Assembly (NCBI GenBank): GCA_036898135.1
Contig: CM072517.1
Span: 67,930,104 to 67,994,103 of the forward strand
Direction of reading: 5' to 3'
Origin: Oncomelania hupensis
Lineage: Eukaryota > Mollusca > Gastropoda > Littorinimorpha > Pomatiopsidae
Length of the DNA: 64,000 bases
In this document: one piece after another, positions 42,778-53,661 of the stretch
Layout of the letters: each line of letters starts with the position of its first letter
How positions within the stretch are numbered: the first letter of the stretch is position 1
Notes under the pieces: generated by a model
The model's database searches: none
Told to the model about the DNA's origin: nothing
The model's input: the letters and a program-made list of their open reading frames with translations, nothing else
Program-made: the position numbers and the translations under genes

Positions 42778-45700
42778 TTACTCACACACTCTGCTGAGGA
42801 AGTCCGCACCAACATTGTCCGATCCTTTGATAGATTCTACTCGCATGTTAAAGTTCTGCAAGTACATAGCCCATCTCATGATCCGACTGTTCACAAACTT
42901 TGCAGAGTTCAAGTAAGTTAGCGGCTTGTGATCAGTCTGTAGCACGAACTTCACTCCTTGAAGGTACAGTTCGAACTTCCGGATTCCCCATATGATGGCA
43001 AGGCACTCTTTCTCCATGGTCGAGTAATTTTTCTCAGCCCTGGACAGCTTCTTGCTGGCGTAACTGACCGGAAATAGTTTCCCTTCGTGTTCCTGCATCA
43101 GTATGGCGCCGATGCCTTCGTCCGCTGCGTCTGTTCTTAAGACGAATTCCTTGGAAGTGTCAGGCAGTCGTAGCACCGGATCCTTCGAAAGGAGGTCGCG
43201 CACGGTCTGGTATGCCTTCTCCTGAGACGGTCCCCACTGCACTTGGTTTGGACAGCCTTTCCGCACCAGGTCCGACAAGGGTGCTGTGATGGCGGAGTAG
43301 TTTGGTACAAACTCCCTGTAGTATCCAGCCAACCCCAGGAAAGATCGCACCTGCTTCTTGGTTTGGGGACGTGGAGCGTTCAGAATCTTGGTGACGTTTT
43401 CTAGTAGAAGCCCCTTTTGTCCTTCTTTCAGCGAATGGCCGATAAAGTCTACGTTGTCAGTCCCCAGAATGCACTTACTGGGTCTCACGGTCAGGTTGGC
43501 TTCTGTGAGACGGTGAAACAGCTCCCTCAAGGTCTGCAAATGCTCTTCCCAGGTGCGAGTGTGGACTAGCAGGTCGTCCCAGTAACACACGACATTGTCC
43601 ATCCCTTTGAGCATCTTCTTCATCCCTCTCTTCAGGGTAGCTCCGCTGTTGACCATGCCAAAGGGCATCCTTAGGCACTCGTACGTCCCATCAGGGGTTA
43701 TAAAAGCAGTCTTTGGTATGTCCTGTTGACGCACGGGGACTTGCCAATAACCTTTGCTGAGGTCAATCTTTGAGAAGATTCTACTCCCCGATAATTGGCG
43801 GAAGAGGTCTGCTGCGGTAGGCATCGGCTCAGGGTCGAAGACGGTGATCTTATTAACCTTCCTGTAGTCGATGCATACTCGGTTGCTCCCATCCTTCTTC
43901 TTCACGACCACGACAGGGGACGCGTAGGGGGAACTGGACTCCTTGATGATGCCCATCTTCAGCATCTCATCGATGTCTTTCTTCAAGGATTCACGGGCCT
44001 TGAAAGGGATCGGGAAGGGCTTGGATCGAACAGGGATATTCGAAGTGAGGTGGACTTCGTGTTCGACCAAAGTTGTAGAGCCAGGGACATCGCTGAAGTT
44101 GTGGGGAAACTCGCCCATAAGGTCCTTGAGCTCCAACTTTTGACCTTCCGTCAAGCTCGGTCCTAGCTTAACATCATCGATGCCTTCTTTGCTGTGGAAG
44201 TCTCCCAGTTCCAACAGTTCCTCGCTGTCAAAGCTGTCGTCGGTCACAGCTGCTGTGGCTGCGTGCACAGTCTCTGATGGCCTTTCCACGTACAGCTTAA
44301 GGAGGTTGGCGTGGTATATCTTGGAATGCTGGCCGACCTTCACCTTGTAGTCGTTGATTCCCACCACGGTCTCCACTTCGTACGGGCCTTTCCACTGCAT
44401 CAGCAACTTATTGTGATCGGTAGGTAGCAGCACCAGCACTTTGTTGCCAGGTTTAAACTTCCTGTTCACAGCCCTACGATCGTAGTAGTGCTTTCCACAG
44501 TCTTGGGACTTCTCCAGGTTTTCTCTGGCTATCTCGAGAGTCTGCTCCAGCTTCTCCCGTAGCTCAAACACGTACTGGTAGCTGTTCTTCACCTCTGGGG
44601 TGTCTACTTCTTTCGTCCACAGTTCTTTTAGGATGTGCATCGGCCTTCGGATGGTTCTTCCGTACAGCAGCTCGAACGGAGAAAAGCCGGTGGACTCCTG
44701 CGGCACTTCTCTGTAGGCGAATAGTAAGGCGTTGATGTAACGATGCCATTGTCTGGGCTGCTCGCTGCACAGTTTCTTCAGGGTGGACTTCAACGTAGCA
44801 TTGAACTTCTCGACAAGCCCGTTGCACATCGGATGGTAGGGTGTCGTAGTCAAATGCCGGATGCTCAGCAGTCTGTTGACCTCCTTCATGCAGTCAGAGA
44901 CGAACTGCGTCCCGAGGTCTGTCAGGATCTCTTCAGGCACTCCGAGTCTGCTGAACATGTCCACCAGCGCCTCTGCAACAGTCTCAGTATCAATCTTCTT
45001 CAGAGGCACTGCTTCTGGGTACCGAGTCGCATAGTCCACTAAAGTCAGTACCCACCGATGACCTTCTTCACTCGGAGGTCTTATTTCGCCGATTAAGTCT
45101 AAGGCCACCCTCTTGAAAGGTTGGTCGATCAGAGGCATCCTCTGCATAGGCACTTTCGGGACCCTTCCTCGAGGTATGGTCTTCTGGCAAATGTCACATG
45201 ATCGGCAGAAACGGCTGACGTCCGCATGAAGTCCTGGCCAGTAGAACACCGCCTGGATTCTGTCTGACGTCTTCTTGATACCCAGGTGACCTCCCATGAT
45301 TGAGTCATGCGCTACTTCCATCACTTGGCGCCTTAGGGGTAACGGTACCAAGACTTGACGTAGTGGTTTACCTCCGTTGACCCTCGGGTGCCGGAAGATT
45401 CGGTACAGGATCTTGGCCTTCACCTCAAAATAGACCGTACCACTGCCTTTGGTCACGTGGTCTTGGCGGTTCCTGTACTTGTTTAAAGTGCTATCAGCTT
45501 CCTGGAGCTGGATCAGCTTATCTCTGTCCACGATGGCAGCTTTAGAGTTGTCGGCGACCTTCAGTGGCATAGACGTCTTGTCTCTCTTGGCCTGGGCCCT
45601 GGTAGTAACAGCACCGACGATCTCTGGTCGGCAGGGCTGAGCCGGAGTAGCCACATTATCCCGTAGCAGCTCTGTAAGGTCTCCATCGGGAAACGGCAAT

Positions 45701-47202
45701 GGATCCTCCTCTACAACTTCGACACGTTGGGTTGAGGCAGGACTCCACTCTGGATCGGGGTCGTCGGGTCGTCTCGCGCCGTCGATGTTCCCGATCATCA
45801 AATCGTATAGCGGCTTTTTCAGGCAAACCGCTTCGACTTCGCCTATGTAGAAAGGGGTGTTGACATGAATCTTCGCAACTGGCGCTCTCACACATTTGCT
45901 GTCGGCCATAAGTGTCCATTTTGAATCGCCAGTGAACTGTTCTTTAGCGATTAGGTCTTCTCTGATGATGACCCCACTGCAGCCAGAGTCTCTTAAAACA
46001 GTCACTTCATGATTTCCGACGCGTCCCTTTGAAACAGGCATGTTCTGGACGGTCACAGCTGCGCTGGCGACGACGGGGATGGATTTTCCGTTGGCAAGGA
46101 GAAGTTGGCCATCGGTTATGCACTCTTGCACGTCCGCAGGGGTAGCTGTGCGCTCGGTCTCACTCGGAAGAATGACGCTCCCGCCGCACACCTGATGGTC
46201 AGATCTACTGGTTTGCCGTTGATTGGAGAACCGCCTCTGCCGGTTGCCCGCCGCTGCATTGTCCATACTGCTCCGCTGTCCGCTACTTTTGTTTTGAGGA
46301 CAGTTAGCCGCCCTGTGGTCTGTAGCGTTGCAGGTGAAACAGCCTCTTGAATGCCCTTCCCTGGGAGGTGGCGTGGAGTCAGTTTGTCTCTGGCTCGTCT
46401 GGCTCCCCTGGATCTGGTTCACATGGTTTCCAGTCTTCTGAAAATGTTTCGTCGCGCTGGGTGGCCCCAGGGTCTTCCCATGAGCGATGAGATATCTTTC
46501 AGCAGCCTCAGTCACATCTTTAAGCGTCTGCAGCTTTTGTTCTTCTAAGTGGGTCGCTAGGTCCTTGTGACAGGCATTGAGAAATTGTTCCTTCACGATC
46601 AGGTCGTGGAGACTGTCGTAAGACTTCCTTTCGCCTGATAACTCCACCCACTTGTGTAGATATGACGACAGGCGTTCCACAAACTGCTTTGGCGTTTCGT
46701 CTGACTTGGGCCGGCATTCACGGAAGCGTTTACGGTAGCCCTTCTCTGTAAAGTTGTAGCACTGCAATAGGGCCTCTTTCAAGACGTCGTAGTCTTTAGC
46801 GTCATCGTCCGACAATCTGGTGTAGACGTCGAGTGCTTGCCCCGTCAGAAGTGCACTTAGTCGAATCGCCCAGTCTTGAGGTTGCCAGTTAGAGCTTTTG
46901 GCAAACCTTTCAAATCTCGCCAAATAACTGTCGATCTGGTCCTTCCCGTCGACAAACGCTGGCAGTTTTGGAGCTTTGTTGTCACTGATAACTTGTGGCG
47001 CATGCTGACTGTTTTGGATACGCGCCAACTCTAGCTGGTACTGACGATCAGCTTCTAATCGTCTCTCTTCCATCTCGTCACGGCGACGCTGTTCCTCTAA
47101 TTCTCTTTCTTGACGCCATATTCTCTCCTGGAATTTGAGGTACTCCGTCAGCTGTTTGCCTTTTAGATTTAGTTCAACCCCTTTCTGCCAGAGGTCCGCC
47201 AT
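42778..47202 (-). CDS. gag-pol: Gag-Pol polyprotein, integrase-first, 1474 aa
   Basis: One uninterrupted frame, ATG at 47202. Order by residue: charged coiled coil (25-65); capsid-like region (90-250: LARFERFAKSSNWQPQDWA, VERLSSYLHKWVELSG); zinc knuckle CFTCNATDHRAANC (about 290); protease with LRDSGCSGVII (about 410); integrase zinc finger (HDSIMGGHLGI...CDICQK), core D in VALDLIGE, D in ILTDLGTQFVSD, E in NGLVEKFNATL; C-terminal WKGPYEV; RT (about 1010-1230) with IDYRKVNKI, SKIDLSKGYWQVP and VVCYWDDLLVH; RNase H with RTDAADEGIG, MEKECLAIIW and LQTDHKPLTY. No frameshift separates gag from pol. TDLG replaces the usual TDNG after the second catalytic Asp, which is itself kept. Integrase upstream of RT is the notable point. 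Confidence 0.93.
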   Translation of the reverse strand: MADLWQKGVELNLKGKQLTEYLKFQERIWRQERELEEQRRRDEMEERRLEADRQYQLELARIQNSQHAPQVISDNKAPKLPAFVDGKDQIDSYLARFERFAKSSNWQPQDWAIRLSALLTGQALDVYTRLSDDDAKDYDVLKEALLQCYNFTEKGYRKRFRECRPKSDETPKQFVERLSSYLHKWVELSGERKSYDSLHDLIVKEQFLNACHKDLATHLEEQKLQTLKDVTEAAERYLIAHGKTLGPPSATKHFQKTGNHVNQIQGSQTSQRQTDSTPPPREGHSRGCFTCNATDHRAANCPQNKSSGQRSSMDNAAAGNRQRRFSNQRQTSRSDHQVCGGSVILPSETERTATPADVQECITDGQLLLANGKSIPVVASAAVTVQNMPVSKGRVGNHEVTVLRDSGCSGVIIREDLIAKEQFTGDSKWTLMADSKCVRAPVAKIHVNTPFYIGEVEAVCLKKPLYDLMIGNIDGARRPDDPDPEWSPASTQRVEVVEEDPLPFPDGDLTELLRDNVATPAQPCRPEIVGAVTTRAQAKRDKTSMPLKVADNSKAAIVDRDKLIQLQEADSTLNKYRNRQDHVTKGSGTVYFEVKAKILYRIFRHPRVNGGKPLRQVLVPLPLRRQVMEVAHDSIMGGHLGIKKTSDRIQAVFYWPGLHADVSRFCRSCDICQKTIPRGRVPKVPMQRMPLIDQPFKRVALDLIGEIRPPSEEGHRWVLTLVDYATRYPEAVPLKKIDTETVAEALVDMFSRLGVPEEILTDLGTQFVSDCMKEVNRLLSIRHLTTTPYHPMCNGLVEKFNATLKSTLKKLCSEQPRQWHRYINALLFAYREVPQESTGFSPFELLYGRTIRRPMHILKELWTKEVDTPEVKNSYQYVFELREKLEQTLEIARENLEKSQDCGKHYYDRRAVNRKFKPGNKVLVLLPTDHNKLLMQWKGPYEVETVVGINDYKVKVGQHSKIYHANLLKLYVERPSETVHAATAAVTDDSFDSEELLELGDFHSKEGIDDVKLGPSLTEGQKLELKDLMGEFPHNFSDVPGSTTLVEHEVHLTSNIPVRSKPFPIPFKARESLKKDIDEMLKMGIIKESSSPYASPVVVVKKKDGSNRVCIDYRKVNKITVFDPEPMPTAADLFRQLSGSRIFSKIDLSKGYWQVPVRQQDIPKTAFITPDGTYECLRMPFGMVNSGATLKRGMKKMLKGMDNVVCYWDDLLVHTRTWEEHLQTLRELFHRLTEANLTVRPSKCILGTDNVDFIGHSLKEGQKGLLLENVTKILNAPRPQTKKQVRSFLGLAGYYREFVPNYSAITAPLSDLVRKGCPNQVQWGPSQEKAYQTVRDLLSKDPVLRLPDTSKEFVLRTDAADEGIGAILMQEHEGKLFPVSYASKKLSRAEKNYSTMEKECLAIIWGIRKFELYLQGVKFVLQTDHKPLTYLNSAKFVNSRIMRWAMYLQNFNMRVESIKGSDNVGADFLSRVCE

Positions 47203-47217
47203 CTTGATGCTTTTCTG

Positions 47218-47303
47218 GAAAGTTCTTTTCCGGAAAGTTCTTTTCTGGAAGGTTCTTCTTCTAGAAAGTTCTTGACTGTAGAGTTCTTTTTTCTGGAAAG
47301 TTC
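47218..47303. promoter_or_regulatory. Cluster of five GAAnnTTC palindromes
   Basis: GAAAGTTC or GAAGGTTC at 47218, 47233, 47248, 47264 and 47296, spaced 15, 15, 16 and 32 bp. GAAnnTTC is the core of the heat-shock element. The spacing gives 7-nt gaps, not the 2-nt gaps of a continuous element, so factor binding is only a possibility. It may also be a simple tandem duplication. Confidence 0.4.
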
Positions 47304-47747
47304 TTGACTGTGCTGTACCTTTCTAGACTGTTCTAGAACAGCACGCTTTCTGCAGTAGCGCTGATGCTTGTCACTAGTCGCTTTCGCTGACGCAGGCCCC
47401 GCTGTCCTCGTCGTATGCGACGCTGCACCACGCTGGTGTTGATGTATACGCTCCTGTGCTGAAGTAGACGCGACGTCCGCTCGACGCTCGCTGTAACACT
47501 GGCGATGTAGCTCCGAGACTGTCCCTCGACGTAGTCCTGCGGCAGCTACGTAGTCCCGCTCTGTTGTTCGCTCACGAAGCAACTCTTCGGCGACTACACG
47601 CCCTTGCAGTCAACCCGAATCTATCGGTGATGTAGTCCCAGTATGTTGGCCCCTCTCGACGCAACTCGTTGGCGGCTACCCTCGATGACTGCCTCTCGTA
47701 ACGTTGACTCGCTTGTTGCAGCAGTTGAACCCTTGGCTATGGCGTGA

Positions 47748-47765
47748 ATCGCGGCTTGACCCCCA
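47748..47765 (-). other. Candidate primer-binding site, element 2
   Basis: - strand TGGGGGTCAAGCCGCGAT, starting with the TGG that pairs with a tRNA CCA end, 3 nt from the LTR. I cannot name the tRNA without a search. Confidence 0.5.
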
Positions 47766-47768
47766 AAA

Positions 47769-48407
47769 TGTTACACTCAGTTCGATGATGGTGTTTTTCT
47801 TTATCAGTATTTGATTCAGCCCCGATGCTGAAGTCCTGATAAGGTGTAACTCAGATTCGTTTATTCACACAGCCCGTCCAAACAGCATACAAGTCACAAA
47901 GTCGACGTATGAAGTTTTCCACTTTTATTCAGCATACATCAACAACTGCATACAATTCTCAATTCAACTCAACAACTTTCACAGCAACTTTCCAAATCAC
48001 TATCAACAACTTTACTCTCTCAACAACAATCTCGGCACACGATTAAATAACCTCTCTCTCTTCCGGAAGAATTTCGAACAATGTAGAAATGACGCACTGC
48101 CACCAATCGAATAAAAGATCGTCATCACTGACTTACGTCATTACACATTTCTTCTCCTTCCGGATCGTTCCTTCAAATTTCTACAATTATCCCGAATCTT
48201 CGATCGATAGTAAACAAGCCGATCCAGAAGATTCTACAACAATATCGACTAACGGAAATTATCAACGTTATACAAAGCCTTTCCTAACAACAATGCAAAC
48301 TCGAATCAAAGGTAAATAAACTCCATTATTGAATACTTTGCAAATCGAAACGATTAGATCTATCGTACACGCTTCCGACATACTTTCGTTCGCGTTTCAA
48401 CGTAACA
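47769..48407 (-). repeat. 5' LTR of element 2
   Basis: 639 bp; transcription of the element should start here and run leftward. Confidence 0.92.
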
Positions 48408-48412
48408 GTCAC

Positions 48413-49639
48413 AGCCAGGTCGACAAAACAATCAGTATGTTGAGATGACATTTGCAAAAGAACAGGACATTATTACTGCAGATTTATATGACATCAATAG
48501 GCGCAAGCACCTCGAACAAACAAATAAGGCCTCTATTACTGTGAAAATGGATCACAAAATGGGCGCCTCGAGCTGTCTGTCTGACTAATCTGATCTAATC
48601 ACACTACGGCACAAATTCTACGGCACAAATTCAATTCAATTCAATTCAATACAACTTTATTTATCAATTACAAAATTTAGAAGCAGCTCATATTATTATT
48701 TTTTTTTAAAAGAAGTTTAAAAACAGTGAAATGTAAAATAATGTACCACATTGTCACACGATTTCATAAGCACATGTCCTACCATACAAACATAAACCTA
48801 ACAAACAACACACACTCACAAATTTTTGTAGAAACGACGTTGTGATGACTGTTGTGAAAAAAATATACATTATTTTGACACACTTTCTATTTCTTTGACA
48901 TTATTTTGACATTTTCAATTTTTTGAAGCATTTCCTAACCCTAACCCTAAACCAAATCTTAACCCTTAACCTAACCCTAATCCTAAAATAGCTGTAACTG
49001 TACGGAGCACTATTTTGACGTCAAAATAACGGGGCCGTCAAAAAAGTAAAAAGAAACCATGTAGAGTTTCACGTGTGTGTCAAAGTAACGTCGTTTGTAC
49101 ATGCCCACACACACACACACATACACACGCACACAAACACACATCACGAAAACTGACCGCCGACAGTTAAACAGTTACATCAAATAAAAACATTAAGGTA
49201 AGAAAATAAGGTCAGAATATCATCAATCCCTGAATCAAGCCATTGTCGAGCGTTTATTTAAAAACAAAACAAAAAAACAAATAAATAATTAAATAAAATA
49301 AAAATACTAAATCTAATCACACTACACACTATAAGTACTAAATCTAATCACTAAATACTACACACTAAATACTAAATCTAGTCCCTAAATACTAAATCTA
49401 ATCACACTACACTGATCACAAATACTAAATCGAATCGCACTACGGCACAAATACTACGGCACGCCTCGAGCTGTTTGACTAATCTGATCTACTCACACTA
49501 TGGCACAAATACACAAAAGTAGGGCATGGCATCATTCAAAATGCAAGTATTCAGTCTTGTAATATCATAAAATAACCAAAGCATGATTGCAATTTTCTTG
49601 ATTAAACGCGTGAAATTGCGAACGTAAATAACATTCGTA
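48413..49639. other. Repeat-rich spacer
   Basis: AATTC pentamer run (48625-48650), telomere-like CCTAACCCTAACCCTAA stretch (48933-48988), CA repeat (49105-49145), and a degenerate tandem array of ACTAAATCTAATCACACTAC units (49300-49500). No gene seen. Confidence 0.7.
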
Positions 49640-50960
49640 CAACTTGCCTTTTGCTATGGTTTCGTGTGTCTCCTTCCCAACATTCTCTGCCCGACAACTA
49701 CCCCTGTGGTATTCCTGTCTTTCTGCATTTCCAGACATGTCTGAAAGTCGGTCTGTCGGTCCGTTGGAAACTATATCTCATGCAAGAACCAATGAAAGGA
49801 TTTTGACCAAACTTCATTTGAAACATTACCTGAATTGGTGGCCTGCCTCCGGCCCGTGCCATCATATTCTCGCTACCGCAAAGGTCAAAGGTCACTGGCG
49901 CCATTTTGTTGCTAAAGACGTTTTGCTCAATAGCTACCAAAAACAAACCACGGCTAAAGCAATTTGGTTGAGTTTTGGTCCACAGGTAGATCTCCTTCAA
50001 ATCTTCAATAGCAAGCGGTTGTCGTTCGGACGGTCGCTCCGATTTTTTTTTTTTTTGCTGTTGTTAAAAACACACTTGTTTGCCTTGTCTCCAGAACAAC
50101 CGAAATTCCTTATTTTTGCTTTGTGGATACTTCAGTTGCTGCTATGCATGTTAGATCATTCGTATTTGTACTTTCTCCAAGATAATTGTGCTTCATTATT
50201 TTCTAAACAAGTTTTGCGCCGTATCTAGAAATTGGATCAGTCGATTTGGATAATGTGTTGCTTGCTGATAGATCAGATCGGGCCCTATCATTCCATGTGT
50301 TCCTGTTGCATCCTTATGGTCATGCCACACGAGCGTCAAATCTTGAATCCAATTCATGAAATCACGACAAAATCCCTTGATTTTCGTGTGGCACCCTGTG
50401 CATCGCGAATCCAGATTCTTTGAATTGGCTCCGATTGCCGACTTTCAACATGTTCTAATTCCGCGAGTCTCGATTGTGTGATTCAGACCTTTTGGCCAAT
50501 GAGAAGCAGAATACGAATCACGTGATCACAACACACGTACAGCAAAACTTCAAGACCAATAACCCTCAAGTTTGACTCGATGTGCGACTTTCGTGTGGCA
50601 CTGCGCGATTCAAGTCAAAATGAAATTCTGACCTTCAAAGTAGAAAATTGCTCCGATTCGCGTCAAGTCCAGTAGATTTGACGCTCGTGTGGCATGGGCT
50701 TTAGGATAAAGTCCCATCAAAACCCCGCAAAGAAAATGAACACTTTTAAAAATGCTTATTTTTTAGTGAAGTGTGTGTGTCTGAACATACTTTGATTAGC
50801 TTGTCATCATTTTTGCTTTCAAAATATATTACTTCTTGTCATTAGTTTCCAATGAATGCGATACATTTAAATACTTCAAATCTCACATATACTTAAGTAT
50901 ACTGATGTTACAGGTAATCAATTTAAAAAAGAACGGTTTTGTTTTTAATAAGCACAATAT
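49640..50960. repeat. Dispersed repeat block, second copy
   Basis: Diverged relative of 14594-15660 in the same orientation, directly ahead of the Thr-rich exon. A palindrome-like arrangement of CGTGTGGCA phrases (50380, 50592, 50688) is also present. Short frames here look incidental. Confidence 0.5.
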
Positions 50961-51005
50961 TGACATTTTAAAATATCAGATCGATCATTTCCTTGTTTGT
51001 TACAG

Positions 51006-51557
51006 GTCTTACAACACCCAGACTCATTACTACAACATTTAAACCCACAACTACCACAACTACAACACCCAGACCCACTACTACAACACCCAGACCCACT
51101 ACTACAACAGCCAGACCCACTACTACAACAGCCACACCCACTACTACAACAGCCAAACCCACTACTACAACAGCCACACCCACTACTACAACACCCACAA
51201 CTACAACAGCCAGACCCTCTACTACAACACCCAGACCCACAACTACAACATTAAAACCCACAACTATCACTACTACAACACCCACACCCACAACTACAAC
51301 ATCCACACCCAGTACAGCTTCAGCAACCACGAGCACAATGCCCAACCCACAAGCAGTGACAGCAACTTCCACTGCAAGGAAAACGTGGACGTTGTTGACT
51401 ACCTTGACGCCATCCACCACTACATCAGGCCAGGCTGCCTCCACAAAACCAGGCGTTTCCGTGACAACGTCTTCCTCCGGCTCCGCAACGACACGCCCCG
51501 TTGCCGATTCAACGGTAGGCAATGACAGTGACAGGACGAATGAAGCCAACAAGGACA
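51006..51557 (+). CDS. Thr-rich mucin-like exon (gene copy 2)
   Basis: 552 nt (184 codons), phase 1 at both ends. Acceptor CATTTCCTTGTTTGTTACAG is almost the same as in copy 1; donor GACA|GTAAGT. It is Thr/Pro repeats in 8-residue units (TTTTARPT, TTTTPRP), then STASATTSTMPNPQ and VTTSSSGSATTRPV, the tail shared with copy 1. It lacks the 56-residue higher-order repeats of copy 1 and is 142 codons shorter, so the repeat region changes length readily. MAM exons follow from 55210. Confidence 0.85.
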
Positions 51558-52700
51558 GTAAGTACACAATGTTGTGTTTTACCCCAACCGTCTTATTTAT
51601 TTATTTATTTAATTTTTTGTCTGTGCCCGAGTCGAAAGTAAATAATATTGAGAGAAACATAACAGAATATCTAGAGAAACAAAATAAGTAAGCTTACTCC
51701 TTGCAACCTTATGAACTTACAAGTTGCAGACATCCTCAGTCTTATGTTGGTATCGTAACTACTGACACCTGTATTTCTAACCTTCAGGTGTCGAGTTTCC
51801 GCCAAATTTTAATGTCAAAAAAGGTTTTTGAAGTATTAATAACTATAGGCTAACGTCACAAAAGCTCACTCCAAGATACGGACTTTAAAGATCCTGACGC
51901 TCATGTCCTAGACAGGGTGAGTGCCCGCTATACAAATACAATCAGCAGGCACTAGGTGTTTGCTCCCCTATCCACGGTCGCCCAGGATTGTTCTCAGTGG
52001 TCAGACTATGCGCCCAAAGGCTGCAAGTTGGTGCCTTGTATAAATCCTGTATCGGCCAGCGCCTTGAGCAGCTCTTGAGTTGGAAAAACGCAATAAAAGA
52101 TCGATTAAATAAATACATAAATAAAAGCTGAATGCGTTTATTTATGTTGTAAGCTTTCGTCCTATCTTCAGAACGATTTGCCAGATTTCAACCAAACGTT
52201 GCAGGAATTACGCTTATAGCAACACAATCTGCGCACTTTCGCGTGCTATTAAATTGGAATTAGGTAATCAGTTTTTATTTTATCAGTGCAACATTTACTA
52301 CTTGAATGCTGTACGCTAACAAACATATATGAGTAGAAGTCAAGTCTAGTCAAGTCGACAAAGACATACATATTCGCAATGTTTAGAACGAAGAATTCTT
52401 ACTATATGGTACAATTATTTATGAAATTGTATCTTTATGTTGATAATGGATCAAATGTAAACAATTTGCTGTTTATTTTATTGATATTAGTCCAACTGGA
52501 ATGATCATCGGTACACAGCGATGCATAAGCCGTTCGTCGTAGTGGAACAGTGTTGAAAGGAAATATAACGTTCATCTATTTTTGCGGACAGCCTGCACAC
52601 TTTAACGATGAAATGGCCGTTCATCGTTGATCCTAGCAAAAAAAGCGAATAATGTGTAACCGAATCATTATGAGTTGTGCGAGTTACAAGTTCCTATCCT
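51558..52700. other. Intron with foldback-family monomer
   Basis: 51878-52112 is one uninterrupted monomer of the repeat found as inverted arms at 3080-3960. 52500-52630 matches 16480-16625. Nothing else recognised. Confidence 0.6.
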
Positions 52701-52734
52701 ATCCTATATACTCAATCTTTCTCTGTCCTCAGCA

Positions 52735-53200
52735 ACCGTCATGGCTTCGCTCATTGTCAAGCCAGTCCATTCTCGAATGTTGTCCTCTCATCTCTTTTTC
52801 TGTCTCCCTCTTCTTCTGCCTCCTTTTACCGTGCCTTGCATTATAGTCTTTGCAAGGCCTGGTGCTCTGGTGACGTGGCCATATCATCGGAGTTTCCGTT
52901 TCTTCACCGCTGTGAGCATGCCATCGTGTTGTCCAATGGATTGTGTGATGGTCTGTCGGACTTCGTTGTTGGTTATTGGCTGGATATAGGAAATGCCCAG
53001 AAGTCTTCTGTAGCACCCCATCTCCATGCTTTGTATTCTTCGTTGTAGATCTGTTGTGGGGGTCCATGTTTCGCAAGCTTATAGAAAGATTGAGATGACA
53101 AGGGTGCGCTGTAGCCTTACCATGGAATGTAGACTGATAGTCCTGTCTTTCCAAATGGGTTTCAAACTTGTCAGGGCCTCTGTACCAACTGTTCAAGTTA
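52735..53200 (-). pseudogene. RTE/BovB-like LINE C-terminal fragment
   Basis: On the - strand the translation reads ISLHSMVRLQRTLVISIF, MEMGCYRRLLGISYIQ, LTAVKKRKLR then YGHVTRAPGLAKTIMQGTV, and GRQKKR then EDNIREWTGL. This C-terminal tail is widespread in invertebrate LINE polyproteins. Stops replace Trp at two conserved sites (TGG to TGA). It is a relic sitting in the intron after the Thr-rich exon. Confidence 0.75.
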
Positions 53201-53219
53201 TTGTTCCTCTCTAGCCAAT

Positions 53220-53650
53220 CCATACAAATGCAATTTGTAAGACTGTATAAAATGCTGTTTGTAAGACTGTACAAATGCTGTTTGTAAGACTGTACAAATG
53301 TCTGTAAGACTGTACAATTGTAAGACTGTTTAAAATGCCGTTTATAAGACTGTATAAAATGCTGTTTGTAAGACTGTACAAATGTTGTTTGTAAGACTAT
53401 ACAAAGGCTGTTTATAAGACTATATAAATGCTGTTTGTGAGACTGTACAAAATGGTTAACTGCACATAATGTTATGCAGTATTAAATACTGTACATAAAA
53501 CAGTACATAGATATGTTGCTAAAATTGTAGAGAAAGATTTAGGTGAGAAAGTACATAAAGATGTTGGTTAGAATGTACAGAAAGATGTTAGTAGGAAAGT
53601 ACAGAAAGAATGTGGTAAGAATGTGCAGAAAGGTGTTGGTAAGACAGTAA
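53220..53650. repeat. Minisatellites, 24-bp type
   Basis: 53220-53450: imperfect units of CTGTTTGTAAGACTGTACAA plus ATG. 53500-53650: units of the GTACAGAAAGATGTTGGTAA type, which continue after the retroposon R3 at 54230. Confidence 0.8.
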
Positions 53651-53661
53651 AGGAAGATTAC

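Larger units (their letters stand above)
47203..47768 (-). other. 5' leader of element 2
   Basis: 566 bp between 5' LTR and gag start. A 137-aa frame (47169-47582) overlaps the gag start in another frame; it is Arg/Ser/Glu-rich without recognised domain and is probably incidental. It contains the GAAnnTTC palindrome cluster listed separately. Confidence 0.7.
41931..48407 (-). mobile_element. Intact integrase-first LTR element 2 (Gmr1-like)
   Basis: 6477-bp Ty3/gypsy-group element on the - strand. The 639-bp LTRs at 41931-42569 and 47769-48407 look identical when read side by side, begin TGTTAC and end GTAACA, and are flanked by a perfect 5-bp duplication GTCAC (41926-41930, 48408-48412). One 1474-codon Gag-Pol ORF has no break and all catalytic residues. 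The candidate primer site TGGGGGTCAAGCCGCGAT (- strand, 47765 down) starts 3 nt inside the 5' LTR. A G-rich tract (GAGTGGGGGG) precedes the 3' LTR. All signs point to a very recent, perhaps still mobile, copy. Domain order Gag-PR-INT-RT-RH. Confidence 0.92.

Noticed and set aside
47169..47582. A 137-aa frame in the leader of LTR element 2 as an extra gene
   Set aside because: No domain, Arg/Ser-rich, overlaps the gag start and the repeated GAAnnTTC cluster. Kept only as part of the leader.
48933..48988. A true telomere end
   Set aside because: Only a few degenerate units, with unique sequence on both sides.
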